DNA of 64,000 nt, from positions 62,001-126,000 of the forward strand of contig JADJVJ010000004.1 in NCBI GenBank assembly GCA_016716625.1. Reading direction: 5' to 3'. Positions within the stretch are counted from its first letter, which is position 1, and each line of letters opens with the position of its first letter. A program made the position numbers and the translations under genes. A model generated the notes under the pieces. It made no database searches and had not been told where the DNA came from. It was given only the letters and a program-made list of their open reading frames with translations. Below are positions 15,822 through 24,008 of this stretch, piece by piece. Source of the DNA: Nostocoides sp. (GTDB taxonomy: Bacteria > Actinomycetota > Actinomycetes > Actinomycetales > Dermatophilaceae).

Positions 15822-17300
15822 TCAGCTGGTTTGCGACTTGATCCGGTTGGTGAGTTCGGTGACCTGGGTGTAGATGGCCCGCCGCTCGGACATGAGCTGC
15901 CGGATCTTCTTGTCGGCGTGCATGACCGTTGTGTGGTCGCGGCCCCCAAAGTTCTTGCCGATCTTGGTCAGCGGGTCGTCGGTGAGTTCACGGCAGAGGT
16001 ACATGGCGATCTGCCGGGCGGTGACCAGAACCCGGGAGCGCGAGGCCCCCTTGAGGTCGTCGAGGGTGAGCCCGAAGTAGGCAGCCGTCTGGGCCATGAT
16101 CGTCGCCGCGGTGATCTGCTTGGAGGCATCGTCCGGGATGAGGTCCTTGAGGACGATCTCGGCGAGGCTCATGTCGACCGGCTGGCGGTTGAGGTTGGCG
16201 AAGGCGGTGACCCGAATGAGGGCGCCCTCGAGTTCGCGGATGTTCGTCGAGATCCGCGAGGCGATGAACTCCAGCACGTCATCGCTGACCGAGAGCTGCT
16301 CCTGAATAGCCTTCTTCCGCAGAATGGCGATCCGGGTTTCCAGGTCGGGCGGGATGACGTCGGTGAGCAGGCCCATCTCGAACCGGCTGCGCATCCGCTC
16401 CTCGAAGCCGGAGAGCAGTTTGGGCGGCACGTCGCTGGTGATGACGACCTGCTTGTTCGCGTTATGCAGCGTGTTGAAGGTGTGGAAGAACTCCTCCTGG
16501 GTCTGCACCTTGCCCTGGAGGAACTGGATGTCGTCGATGAGGAGCACATCGACATCCCGGTAGCGCTGCTGGAAGTTCGCGGCCTTGTCGTCCCGGATGC
16601 TGTTGATGAAGTCGTTCGTGAACTCTTCGGAGTTGACGTAACGCACCTTGACGTGCGGGTACAGGCTGCGGGAGTAGTGCCCGATCGCGTGCAGCAGATG
16701 GGTTTTGCCCAGCCCGGAGTCGCCGTAGATGAAGAGCGGGTTGTAGGCCCGGGCCGGGGACTCGGACACCGCGACCGCGGCCGCGTGCGCGAACCGGTTG
16801 CTCGCCCCGATGACGAAGGTGTCGAAGGTGTACTTCGCGTTGAGCCGGGTGTCCTCGACCTTCTCCGGGATGACACGGTGGTGCGCCCGGGAGAACTCCA
16901 GGATCGTGCCGGGCGGCGTGGACGCCATACCCAGAGAGGTCACCTGACCCGAGGCACCCTCGTCGCCGTCCTCTTCGTCGTCGAGGGCGTCGATGGCCGC
17001 ACGGCGCTCGGCGAAAGTGGCCTCGGCCTCGACCTCGTCCAGGGCGGGGTCGACGGTCACGGCGACCCGGACCTCACGGCCGAGTTCATGGGCAAGCGTT
17101 GCGCCGACGAGGTCGCGCAACTGAGTCTCGAGGACGTCCTTGGCGTAGTCGTTGGGCACCGAGATGAGGGCAGTGTCACCGAGGACCCCATCGAGCCGAG
17201 CCTGAGTGAGGAAGGCGCGCTGCTGGGGAGAGAGCAGATCACCGGCGCCGAGCTGGGTGAGTGATGCAGACCAGATCGTCGTCATTGCCTCGTCTGGCAC
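15822..17300 (-). CDS. dnaA: Chromosomal replication initiator protein DnaA
   Basis: A 492-residue initiator. Domain I spans the first 90 residues (TIWSASLTQL), domain II is an acidic linker (LDDEEDGDEG), the AAA+ domain has Walker A GDSGLGKTHLLHAIG and Walker B VDVLLIDDIQFLQGK, and domain IV ends with the DnaA-box reading motif GGRDHTTVMHA. I chose GTG at 17300, which has GAGG nine bases upstream; ATG at 17285 is an alternative five codons later. The very long open frame reaching 18224 is not real. Confidence 0.97.
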   Translation of the reverse strand: MPDEAMTTIWSASLTQLGAGDLLSPQQRAFLTQARLDGVLGDTALISVPNDYAKDVLETQLRDLVGATLAHELGREVRVAVTVDPALDEVEAEATFAERRAAIDALDDEEDGDEGASGQVTSLGMASTPPGTILEFSRAHHRVIPEKVEDTRLNAKYTFDTFVIGASNRFAHAAAVAVSESPARAYNPLFIYGDSGLGKTHLLHAIGHYSRSLYPHVKVRYVNSEEFTNDFINSIRDDKAANFQQRYRDVDVLLIDDIQFLQGKVQTQEEFFHTFNTLHNANKQVVITSDVPPKLLSGFEERMRSRFEMGLLTDVIPPDLETRIAILRKKAIQEQLSVSDDVLEFIASRISTNIRELEGALIRVTAFANLNRQPVDMSLAEIVLKDLIPDDASKQITAATIMAQTAAYFGLTLDDLKGASRSRVLVTARQIAMYLCRELTDDPLTKIGKNFGGRDHTTVMHADKKIRQLMSERRAIYTQVTELTNRIKSQTS

Positions 17301-17343
17301 GTGACCCGTCCTCACTTGCGTTCCCCGGGTCGATCGTGGCCCG

Positions 17344-17364
17344 TCATCCACAGCGTTATCCACA
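17344..17364. promoter_or_regulatory. DnaA boxes upstream of dnaA
   Basis: TTATCCACA at 17356-17364 is a perfect DnaA box and TCATCCACA at 17344-17352 a near match, 44 to 64 bases before the dnaA start. They are likely autoregulatory sites. The rest of the 428-base gap 17301-17728 holds a GTATGCCG octamer at about 17370 and the rpmH promoter. Confidence 0.7.
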
Positions 17365-17566
17365 GGATGTGGGTATGCCGTCGCGTCACCACAGTATCGA
17401 CCCCAGACCGGCGCCTTTGCGGTTTGCTCCCCGGAACGGTAGCCAAGCGGACCCGATCCGGCAACCCGAACGGCAAAATCCACGGCGCGTCGCTCCCGCC
17501 AAGCGCATCGATCGTGTGCCACCATGCCCCCACGTGCGGCCCGTAGGCCGGAGCGGGTGGGTGAGT

Positions 17567-17596
17567 TTGACCCATGGCCGGTGGTTCGCGTACCGT
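17567..17596 (+). promoter_or_regulatory. Probable rpmH promoter
   Basis: TTGACC at 17567-17572 and TACCGT at 17591-17596, 18 bases apart, match the actinobacterial housekeeping consensus (TTGAC, TANNNT). They lie about 130 bases upstream of the rpmH start. Confidence 0.55.
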
Positions 17597-17728
17597 TGAA
17601 CGGCCTGTGGCGGACGTTTTCGCATGCCCGTGACCGCGTGGTCATCGGCTTGTCGTGAGCGGCCGGCACGTCGCCGCCTTCCAGACCCCGGGCCCTATGG
17701 CCCTGATCGCACCGAGAAGAGACCTCCC

Positions 17729-17866
17729 GTGAGCAAGCGCACTTTCCAGCCGAACAACCGCCGCCGCGCCAAGACCCACGGCTTCCGCCTGCGGATGCGG
17801 ACCCGCGCCGGCCGCGCGATCCTCGCCGCTCGCCGTCGCAAGGGCCGCGCCGAGCTGTCTGCCTGA
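17729..17866 (+). CDS. rpmH: 50S ribosomal protein L34
   Basis: A 45-residue, strongly basic protein beginning MSKRTFQPNNRRRAKTHGFRLRMRTRAGRAILAARR, the diagnostic L34 sequence. The start is GTG at 17729. It is divergent from dnaA and heads the rnpA-yidD-yidC-jag-rsmG series, the universal bacterial arrangement. Confidence 0.98.
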   Translation: MSKRTFQPNNRRRAKTHGFRLRMRTRAGRAILAARRRKGRAELSA

Positions 17867-17877
17867 GGCCGACCGCC

Positions 17878-18243
17878 GTGCTGCCGGCCCGACACCGGCT
17901 GCGCACGCGGCCGGAGTTCACCGCAGCCACTCGCGGTCCTGGCAGCGCCCGCGCCGGCTCACGACTCCTCGTGGTCCACGCCCACCTCACCGACATGTCG
18001 GGGGAGACCCCCTCGCGTGTCGGTTTTGTCGTCTCCTCCGCCGTCGGCGGCGCGGTGCGCCGGAACACCGTGAAGCGCCGGCTCCGCGAGGCCATGCGTC
18101 CCCTGGTGGTGGACCTCGGGGGCGGCTTCGACGTGGTCGTGCGGGCGCAGCCGGCCGCAGCCACGGCGACCTTCACCGAACTGTCGACCACCCTGCGCCG
18201 GCTGCTCGGCCTGGTCGAGGGCACCGCGCGGAGGCGGATATGA
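17878..18243 (+). CDS. rnpA: Ribonuclease P protein component
   Basis: This 121-residue basic protein helps the RNase P RNA mature tRNA 5' ends. The family signature RNTVKRRLREAMR is near residue 60, preceded by RVGFVVSSAVGGAVR. The start is GTG at 17878, 11 bases after rpmH. Its last bases overlap the yidD start (ATGA). Confidence 0.96.
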   Translation: MLPARHRLRTRPEFTAATRGPGSARAGSRLLVVHAHLTDMSGETPSRVGFVVSSAVGGAVRRNTVKRRLREAMRPLVVDLGGGFDVVVRAQPAAATATFTELSTTLRRLLGLVEGTARRRI

Positions 18244-18566
18244 GCTCACCGCGGACCCTGGGAGGCTGGGCGGCCCGGCCGGTCGTCTGGCTCATCCGCG
18301 GTTACCAGATGACGATCTCCCCGATGCGCCCGCCGACCTGCCGCTTCTATCCCTCGTGCTCGGCGTATGCCGTCACCGCCCTGGAGCGCTTCGGCCTCCT
18401 GCGCGGGAGCGCTCTCGCTGCGCGACGGCTCCTGCGCTGCCACCCGTGGAACCCCGGTGGCGTCGACCACGTTCCCGCAGGGCCGAATGCACACGGCATA
18501 CCGGGGGACCTGCCGGTACCGGCACCCACCGGGCCGCTCCCGACGACCCCGACCACCGCAGACTAA
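18240..18566 (+). CDS. yidD: Membrane protein insertion efficiency factor YidD
   Basis: A 108-residue protein with the YidD core LIRGYQMTISPMRPPTCRFYPSCSAYAVTALERFG and HPWNPGGVDHVP, including the conserved Cys residues. It assists YidC-dependent membrane insertion. The last 25 residues are Pro/Thr rich and not part of the core. ATG at 18240 overlaps the rnpA stop. Confidence 0.95.
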   Translation: MSSPRTLGGWAARPVVWLIRGYQMTISPMRPPTCRFYPSCSAYAVTALERFGLLRGSALAARRLLRCHPWNPGGVDHVPAGPNAHGIPGDLPVPAPTGPLPTTPTTAD

Positions 18567-18579
18567 GGACGACGAGCCC

Positions 18580-19683
18580 ATGGGCGACTTCTTCACGACG
18601 ATCATGCTCCCCTTCGAGCTGCTCGTCGCCTGGATCATGTACGGCTTCCACGTGTTGTGGACCGCGGTCGGGCTGAGCCCCACCTCCGGGATCAACTGGG
18701 CACTCTCCATCGTCGGACTGGTCCTGGTCATGCGGGCGGCGATGATCCCGCTCTTCGTCAAGCAGATCAAAAGCCAGCGCAAGATGATGCTCATCCAGCC
18801 GCAGCTGCAGAAGATCCAGGCGAAGTACAAGGGCAAGACCGACCCCGAATCCCGCCAGGCGATGACCCAGGAGACGATGGCGCTCTACAAGGAGGAGGGG
18901 ACTAACCCGTTCTCCTCGTGTCTGCCGCTGCTCGCGCAGTCACCGTTCTTCTTCGGGCTTTTCCAGGTGCTCAACGGTCTGCGCGGGATCGCCGAAGGGA
19001 CCCGTAACCCGGTCGGCCCGATCACCCAGGCGGTCGCGAGCCAGGCCGAGTCGGCGACCCTCTTCGGCTCGCGGCTCTCGGAGTCCTTCGTTGCGGCGAC
19101 GACGACCAACACCCGCGTTTTGACGGTCATCCTCATCATCTGGATGTCGGCGACGACCTTCATCATGCAGAAGCAGATGATGCTCAAGAACACCTCTGCA
19201 GCCACCATGGAGAACAACCCCATGATGAACATGCAGAAGACCATGCTCTATGTCATCCCGGTCATCTTCGCCATCTCGGGCATCAACTTCCCGGTGGGTG
19301 TCCTGCTCTACTGGTTCACGACGAACCTGTGGACCATCGGGCAGCAGACCTACGTCCTGCGCAACATGCCGACGCCGGGATCCGAGGCCGAGAAGGCGTA
19401 TCACGAGCGCCTGGCCCGCAAAGGCAAGCCGATCCCGGGCGCCCCGAGCCCGGTGGGCAGCGATGACGGCTCCGAGGATGCGGCCGGCGAGAGCCCGTCG
19501 TCGAAGACCGGCGGGCAGCGGCAGCAACCCAAGGGCAAGCAGCGCGCCAAGAAGCAGGGGCCGGCGCGCCCGCAGCCGAACGTGCCGAACGGTCCGAACG
19601 TGCCGAACGGTCCGAACGGGCCGAACGATCCTGCGGCCCCGACCGAGCCGAACGACCCTACGGCTCCCCCAGACCTGAAGTGA
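18580..19683 (+). CDS. yidC: Membrane protein insertase YidC/OxaI
   Basis: A 367-residue insertase without the large periplasmic domain of Gram-negative YidC, as expected for Gram-positives. Transmembrane segments appear at about residues 5-30, 40-60, 105-125, 180-200 and 225-260. FVKQIKSQRKMMLIQPQLQKIQAKYKGK is the cytoplasmic coiled hairpin and NPFSSCLPLLAQSPFFFGLFQVL a conserved core. The C-terminal 90 residues are low complexity, basic then built from NGPN and NVPNGPN repeats. ATG at 18580 with AAGGA upstream sets the start. Confidence 0.96.
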   Translation: MGDFFTTIMLPFELLVAWIMYGFHVLWTAVGLSPTSGINWALSIVGLVLVMRAAMIPLFVKQIKSQRKMMLIQPQLQKIQAKYKGKTDPESRQAMTQETMALYKEEGTNPFSSCLPLLAQSPFFFGLFQVLNGLRGIAEGTRNPVGPITQAVASQAESATLFGSRLSESFVAATTTNTRVLTVILIIWMSATTFIMQKQMMLKNTSAATMENNPMMNMQKTMLYVIPVIFAISGINFPVGVLLYWFTTNLWTIGQQTYVLRNMPTPGSEAEKAYHERLARKGKPIPGAPSPVGSDDGSEDAAGESPSSKTGGQRQQPKGKQRAKKQGPARPQPNVPNGPNVPNGPNGPNDPAAPTEPNDPTAPPDLK

Positions 19684-19707
19684 CCCTCCCCGCTGAATGG
19701 AGCACCC

Positions 19708-20385
19708 ATGACTGACACCGACACCACGCAGACCACTGAAACCGCTGAGGCGACCGAGGTCCTCGAGGCCAGTGATGCCGGCAATGCCGAGGAGACCGCG
19801 TCCACCGAGGCGGTCGAGGCGTCCGCCGACAACGACGGCGATAGTGAGGCCGATGACGAGGATTCCGACGAGGCCGATGACACGGAGGCCGCCGCAACCC
19901 CACCGGCGATGAGCCAGACCGCCCAACTCGAGCGCGAGGGCGAGGTGGCCGCGGACTTCCTCGAGAACCTCCTCGACATCTGCGACCTCGATGGTGACCT
20001 CGATGTCGACATCGATGGTGACCGCGCCATCGTGTCGATCATCGATTCCGAGGAAGGCAGGGTTCCACGACGCCTTGTGGGTCAGGGTGGGGTCACCCTT
20101 GACGCTCTCCAGGAGTTGACCCGACTTGCCGTGCAGCAGGCCACGGGCGAACGAAGCCGCCTCATGCTTGACGTTGCTGGCCACCGCGCCGATCGCCGCG
20201 CGACCCTGGTGACGGCGGCCCGTGAGGCAATTGCGCAGGTCAAGGCCTCCGGCGAGCGGCACGCCATGACGCCCATGAGTGCCTTCGAGCGCAAGGTCGT
20301 GCACGACGAGGTGCTCGCGGCCGGCCTCACGTCGGAGTCCGAGGGCGTCGAACCCCGTCGGTTCGTCGTTGTCTTGCCGGCCTGA
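19708..20385 (+). CDS. Jag/KhpB-like RNA-binding protein (KH and R3H domains)
   Basis: A 225-residue protein. The first 75 residues are acidic and Thr/Glu/Asp rich, a disordered tail. A KH-like domain follows (LDVDIDGDRAIVSIIDSEEGRVPRRLVGQGGVTLDALQELTRLAV), then an R3H domain (RADRRATLVTAAREAIAQV ... MSAFERKVVHDEV). The family binds RNA and usually follows yidC, as here. Confidence 0.93.
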   Translation: MTDTDTTQTTETAEATEVLEASDAGNAEETASTEAVEASADNDGDSEADDEDSDEADDTEAAATPPAMSQTAQLEREGEVAADFLENLLDICDLDGDLDVDIDGDRAIVSIIDSEEGRVPRRLVGQGGVTLDALQELTRLAVQQATGERSRLMLDVAGHRADRRATLVTAAREAIAQVKASGERHAMTPMSAFERKVVHDEVLAAGLTSESEGVEPRRFVVVLPA

Positions 20386-20386
20386 C

Positions 20387-20400
20387 GTTTCACGGGAAAC
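20387..20400. promoter_or_regulatory. parS-like site (one mismatch) before rsmG
   Basis: GTTTCACGGGAAAC differs from the universal parS core GTTTCACGTGAAAC at one position. It lies between jag and rsmG, about 1.1 kb from two perfect parS sites, so it is a plausible third ParB binding site. Confidence 0.6.
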
Positions 20401-20413
20401 ATCCGGGCCATAG

Positions 20414-21250
20414 ATGACGGATCGCATGCCGGCGCCAGCCGCACCCGAGGGTGCGGCTGACGCTTTTCGCGGCCGGCTGGGGTTGGCCGAGCGGTTTGCC
20501 GACATCCTGGCCGACACCGGGGTGAGCCACGGGCTTATCGGACCCCGGGAAGTTCCGCGACTCTGGGAACGCCACCTCCTCAACTGCGTTGCCATCGCCG
20601 ACGCCATGGGTGACGGTCCCATCATTGACGTTGGCAGCGGTGCCGGTCTCCCGGGCGTCGTCCTCGCCATCGCTCGCCCCGACGTCGAAGTCCACCTCGT
20701 CGAACCTCTCCTGCGGCGTACGCAGTGGCTCCATTCCGTCGTGGCCGAGCTGGGCCTGAGCAACGTCACCGTGCATCGCGCCCGAGCCGAGGAGGTCGCG
20801 GGATCCCTGGTCGCGCCCATTGTCACCGCCAGGGCGGTCGCCCGCCTGGACAAGTTGGCGCGATGGTGTGCCCCTTTGCTGACTCCCGGGGGACGGCTCG
20901 TCGCGCTCAAGGGACACAGTGCGGCCCAGGAGCTCGCCGAGGATCGAGCCGGCCTCCTCCGCTACGGCGCGGTGCGCGCCGAGGTGACCGAACACTCCTG
21001 TCCCGGCCTCAGCGACCCCGTCCTCACCATCGACGTCGAGTTCGAGGGCGGACCCGCGGTGGGATCCGCCGGAAGCCGGACCAAGGCGGGCAGAGGCAAG
21101 GGCCCGCGGCGCGCCCAGCGGGCACGCTCTGGGGTCGGGGGCTCTGGCAGGGGCTCGGCCCGGGGCTCGGCCGGGGGCTCGGCCGGGGGCTCCGGTGGGG
21201 GCTCGACCCGGGGCTCTGGAAGGGGCTCGGGCCCGAACGCCCTTGAGTGA
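20414..21250 (+). CDS. rsmG: 16S rRNA (guanine-N7) methyltransferase RsmG
   Basis: A 278-residue SAM-dependent enzyme that methylates 16S rRNA. ERHLLNCVAIADAM and the SAM motif IIDVGSGAGLPGVVLAIA are diagnostic, followed by VEPLLRRTQWLHSVV and GRLVALKGHSAAQEL. After about residue 220 the protein departs from the family with a basic stretch and then Gly/Ser/Arg tripeptide repeats (SGRGSARGSAGGSAGGSG). That low-complexity tail is unusual for RsmG, which normally ends near 210-240 residues. Confidence 0.95.
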   Translation: MTDRMPAPAAPEGAADAFRGRLGLAERFADILADTGVSHGLIGPREVPRLWERHLLNCVAIADAMGDGPIIDVGSGAGLPGVVLAIARPDVEVHLVEPLLRRTQWLHSVVAELGLSNVTVHRARAEEVAGSLVAPIVTARAVARLDKLARWCAPLLTPGGRLVALKGHSAAQELAEDRAGLLRYGAVRAEVTEHSCPGLSDPVLTIDVEFEGGPAVGSAGSRTKAGRGKGPRRAQRARSGVGGSGRGSARGSAGGSAGGSGGGSTRGSGRGSGPNALE

Positions 21251-21330
21251 CCCCTTGACGCGGCTGTGCCGGGGTATCCCCAGGACCGGACAGCGCGTTT
21301 GGGCGAGAAACACTGACCTGAGAGGATGAC

Positions 21331-22554
21331 GTGGTGATGGCACACGGAACCACCCCGGACGAGGAACACCTCACCGTCGGCCCCGGCCTCGGGTTCCCGT
21401 CGTACGCCTTGCGTTCCGGTGGATCTCCCCTTGGCTGGCCCTCGGCCATGCCGGCCAACCCCCGCCGCCCCGATGTTTCACGTGAAACACGCGGCACCGA
21501 CGACGTTTCACGTGAAACATCCTCCGATGACCAACCAGCATCGGCCGATGTCTCTGCACAGGGGGTCGTTGCCTCCCCCGAGAGGGCCGACGACCCGACC
21601 CCGGTGACGGATGACCGGGCCGCGGTAGCGGCGGCCATCCCCGAGGTCGGTGTCGACACCCCACTGGCGCGGGCGGTGGCGACCGACCACGTCAAGCGGA
21701 TCACCCTCGTCGGCGTCGACCTCCCCCGCCCCAGCGAAACCCGCGTCCTCACCATCGCGAACCAGAAGGGCGGGGTCGGCAAGACCACGACGACCGTCAA
21801 CATCGCGGCCGCGCTCGCCCAAGGTGGGGCCACTGTTCTCGTCATTGACCTCGACCCCCAGGGGAACGCCAGCACGGCCCTGGGCATCCCCCATCACGCA
21901 GAGATCGACTCCATTTATGACGTCGTGGTGGGCTCCACCCCGCTCGGGGAGGTCGTCGCCACCTGTGCGGACGTCGAGGGACTGCTCTGCGCGCCCGCGA
22001 CCATTGATCTCGCAGGCGCGGAAATCGAGCTCGTGAGCCTGGTGGCCCGGGAATCCCGCCTCCGCCGAGCGATCACGGCATACATCGACGAGCGCCGAGC
22101 ATCCGGTGAGCCGATCGACTACGTGCTCATCGACTGCCCGCCGAGCCTGGGGTTGCTCACGGTGAACGCCTTCGTCGCCGCGAGGGAGGTCTTCATCCCC
22201 ATCCAGTGCGAGTATTACGCGCTCGAAGGCCTCTCCCAACTCCTCAAGAACGTCGAACTCATCAAGACCCACCTCAACCCGGGCCTGCATGTCTCGACCA
22301 TCCTGCTCACCATGTATGACGCCCGGACCCGGCTCTCGGCGCAAGTTGCCGAGGAGGTCCGTATCCACTTCCCGGGGGAGACGCTCAAGGCGACCGTGCC
22401 GCGCTCGGTGCGGATCTCGGAGGCCCCGAGCCACGGACAGACCGTGATGACCTACGACCCAAACAGCTCGGGGGCCTTGTCCTACCTTGAGGCCGCGACC
22501 GAGATGGCCCAGCGACACGCCGCCCGCACGCGGCCCGAAGGAGAACCACAGTGA
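21331..22554 (+). CDS. parA: Chromosome partitioning ATPase ParA
   Basis: A 407-residue protein. The ParA core starts near residue 139 with the deviant Walker A KGGVGKTTTTVN, then VLVIDLDPQGNAST, VLIDCPPSLGLLTVNAF and the C-terminal SVRISEAPSHGQTVMTYDPNSSGALSY. ParA drives segregation of ParB-parS complexes. The N-terminal 135 residues are a disordered extension in which DVSRET occurs twice because two parS sites are translated. GTG at 21331 or ATG at 21337 could be the start. The gene overlaps parB by four bases. Confidence 0.95.
   Translation: MVMAHGTTPDEEHLTVGPGLGFPSYALRSGGSPLGWPSAMPANPRRPDVSRETRGTDDVSRETSSDDQPASADVSAQGVVASPERADDPTPVTDDRAAVAAAIPEVGVDTPLARAVATDHVKRITLVGVDLPRPSETRVLTIANQKGGVGKTTTTVNIAAALAQGGATVLVIDLDPQGNASTALGIPHHAEIDSIYDVVVGSTPLGEVVATCADVEGLLCAPATIDLAGAEIELVSLVARESRLRRAITAYIDERRASGEPIDYVLIDCPPSLGLLTVNAFVAAREVFIPIQCEYYALEGLSQLLKNVELIKTHLNPGLHVSTILLTMYDARTRLSAQVAEEVRIHFPGETLKATVPRSVRISEAPSHGQTVMTYDPNSSGALSYLEAATEMAQRHAARTRPEGEPQ
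21474..21489. promoter_or_regulatory. parS site 1
   Basis: TGTTTCACGTGAAACA, a perfect 16-base match to the parS consensus, lies inside the 5' part of parA and encodes the first VSRET motif. Confidence 0.95.
21504..21519. promoter_or_regulatory. parS site 2
   Basis: CGTTTCACGTGAAACA has the perfect 14-base parS core (21505-21518), 30 bases after site 1 and in the same reading frame, encoding a second VSRET. Confidence 0.95.
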
Positions 22555-23618
22555 GTGAGAAGCGCAGAGCCCTGGGCCGCGGCCTCGGAGCGCTCATCCC
22601 GACCTCGACGACGTCCTCCGACCGGCCCGTCGACGTGTTCTTCCAGGGAGCCTCTGCGGGGGAGGCGAGTATGCCGGACGCCGCCGGTGTCGAGACCAGC
22701 ACCCTGCGGGCGGTCCCCGGCGCAGTATTCGCGGAGATCCCAGTGGAGGCTATTCGGCCCAACCCACGCCAACCCCGCACGGTCTTTGACGAGGACGCCA
22801 TGTCCGAACTCGTCCACAGCGTGCGGGAGATTGGTGTCCTCCAGCCCATCGTCGTCCGACCGGTCTCCGATCGGGAGCTCTCCGGGGAGGACGACGCTGA
22901 CGACCGGATCCGCTTCGAACTCATCATGGGGGAGCGCCGCTGGCGGGCGAGTAAGGCCGCTGGCCGGGCGACGGTGCCCGCCATCGTCAAGGAGACCGAG
23001 GACGACGATCTGCTTCGGGACGCTCTCCTGGAGAACCTTCACCGCAGCCAACTCAACGCCTTGGAGGAGGCCGCTGCCTACCAGCAGCTCCTCGACGACT
23101 TCGGGTGTACCCAGGAGGAGCTCGCCGATCGCCTCGGACGAAGCCGCCCGACGATCACGAACACCCTCCGATTGCTCAAACTGCCTCCCCTGGTTGCCCG
23201 GCGGGTGGCTGCCGGCGTGCTCAGCGCGGGCCACGCCCGGGCACTGCTGGGTATGTCCGATGGTGGCGCGATGGAGCGGATGGCTCAACGGATCGTCGCC
23301 GAAGGGTTGTCCGTGCGTTCGGTGGAGGAAATCGTCGCCCTCGGCGAGGACGACCCTCGCGGGTCCACAGCGAACCGGCCACGACCCGGTTCACGCCGGC
23401 CGCAACTCGACGACCTCGCCGCGGACCTTTCCGACCGCCTCGACACCCGCGTCCGGATCGCCCTGGGGGCCCGCAAGGGCCGCCTTACGGTGGAGTTCGC
23501 CTCCGTTGAGGACCTCAACCGGATCCTTGACGTCATGCACCTGCGCGGGCACCACGACGGGGATCGCGACGAGCTCAGCGACCTCAGCGACCTCAGCGAC
23601 CTCAGCGACCTCAGCTGA
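22551..23618 (+). CDS. parB: Chromosome partitioning protein ParB
   Basis: A 355-residue CTP-dependent parS-binding clamp. After KRRALGRGLGALIP come the ParB/Srx domain (PVEAIRPNPRQPRTVFDEDAMSELVHSVREIGVLQPIVV, GERRWRASKAAG) and the helix-turn-helix (TQEELADRLGRSRPTITNTLRLLKLPP), then the C-terminal dimer domain ending in four SDL repeats. GTG at 22551 with GAAGGAG upstream is the start. Its last 8 bases overlap the 3' end of trxA on the other strand. Confidence 0.96.
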   Translation: MSEKRRALGRGLGALIPTSTTSSDRPVDVFFQGASAGEASMPDAAGVETSTLRAVPGAVFAEIPVEAIRPNPRQPRTVFDEDAMSELVHSVREIGVLQPIVVRPVSDRELSGEDDADDRIRFELIMGERRWRASKAAGRATVPAIVKETEDDDLLRDALLENLHRSQLNALEEAAAYQQLLDDFGCTQEELADRLGRSRPTITNTLRLLKLPPLVARRVAAGVLSAGHARALLGMSDGGAMERMAQRIVAEGLSVRSVEEIVALGEDDPRGSTANRPRPGSRRPQLDDLAADLSDRLDTRVRIALGARKGRLTVEFASVEDLNRILDVMHLRGHHDGDRDELSDLSDLSDLSDLS

Positions 23619-23931
23619 GGAAGGGCGCCAACTCGCGGAGCAGCTTCGGCTTGGGCATGGCGCCGACGATGGTGTGCACGATCTCCCCGCCGACATAGAC
23701 ATGCATGGTCGGAATCGAGGTGATCCCGAGCTTGCCGGTCCACTGCGGGTTCTCGTCGGTGTTGAACTTGACGATCTTGATCTCGTCGTGGTCGCGGGCG
23801 ATCTCTTCGAGGACCGGGGCGATGGCGCGGCACGGGCCGCACCACGGCGCCCAGAAGTCGACGAGCGTCGGCTTGTCGCTCTGCAGGACATCGGCCTCGT
23901 AGGTCGCGTCGGTGGTCTGGGTGAGAGCCAT
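23611..23931 (-). CDS. trxA: Thioredoxin
   Basis: A 106-residue thioredoxin with the active site WCGPC (VDFWAPWCGPCRAIAPVL), the cis-Pro loop TSIPTMHVY and normal length. It reduces protein disulfides and is itself reduced by the reductase encoded 77 bases upstream. It converges on parB, the two coding ends overlapping by 8 bases. Confidence 0.97.
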   Translation of the reverse strand: MALTQTTDATYEADVLQSDKPTLVDFWAPWCGPCRAIAPVLEEIARDHDEIKIVKFNTDENPQWTGKLGITSIPTMHVYVGGEIVHTIVGAMPKPKLLRELAPFLS

Positions 23932-24008
23932 GAAGGGGGTCCTTTCGGGACGTCGGAGGTCTGGCGGAGAGTCGTGCTGGCGGGGAGCCGGGGGCGGTGG
24001 GATCGGGG

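Noticed and set aside
14310..17264. Long plus-strand open frames opposite dnaN (14310-15329) and dnaA (15801-17264).
   Set aside because: They mirror conserved minus-strand genes, have Val/Gly/Asp-rich shadow composition and no ribosome sites; typical of high-GC antisense frames.
17301..18224. N-terminal extension of the dnaA frame to 18224.
   Set aside because: It crosses rpmH and rnpA on the other strand and has no DnaA similarity; starts at 17300 or 17285 fit the family.
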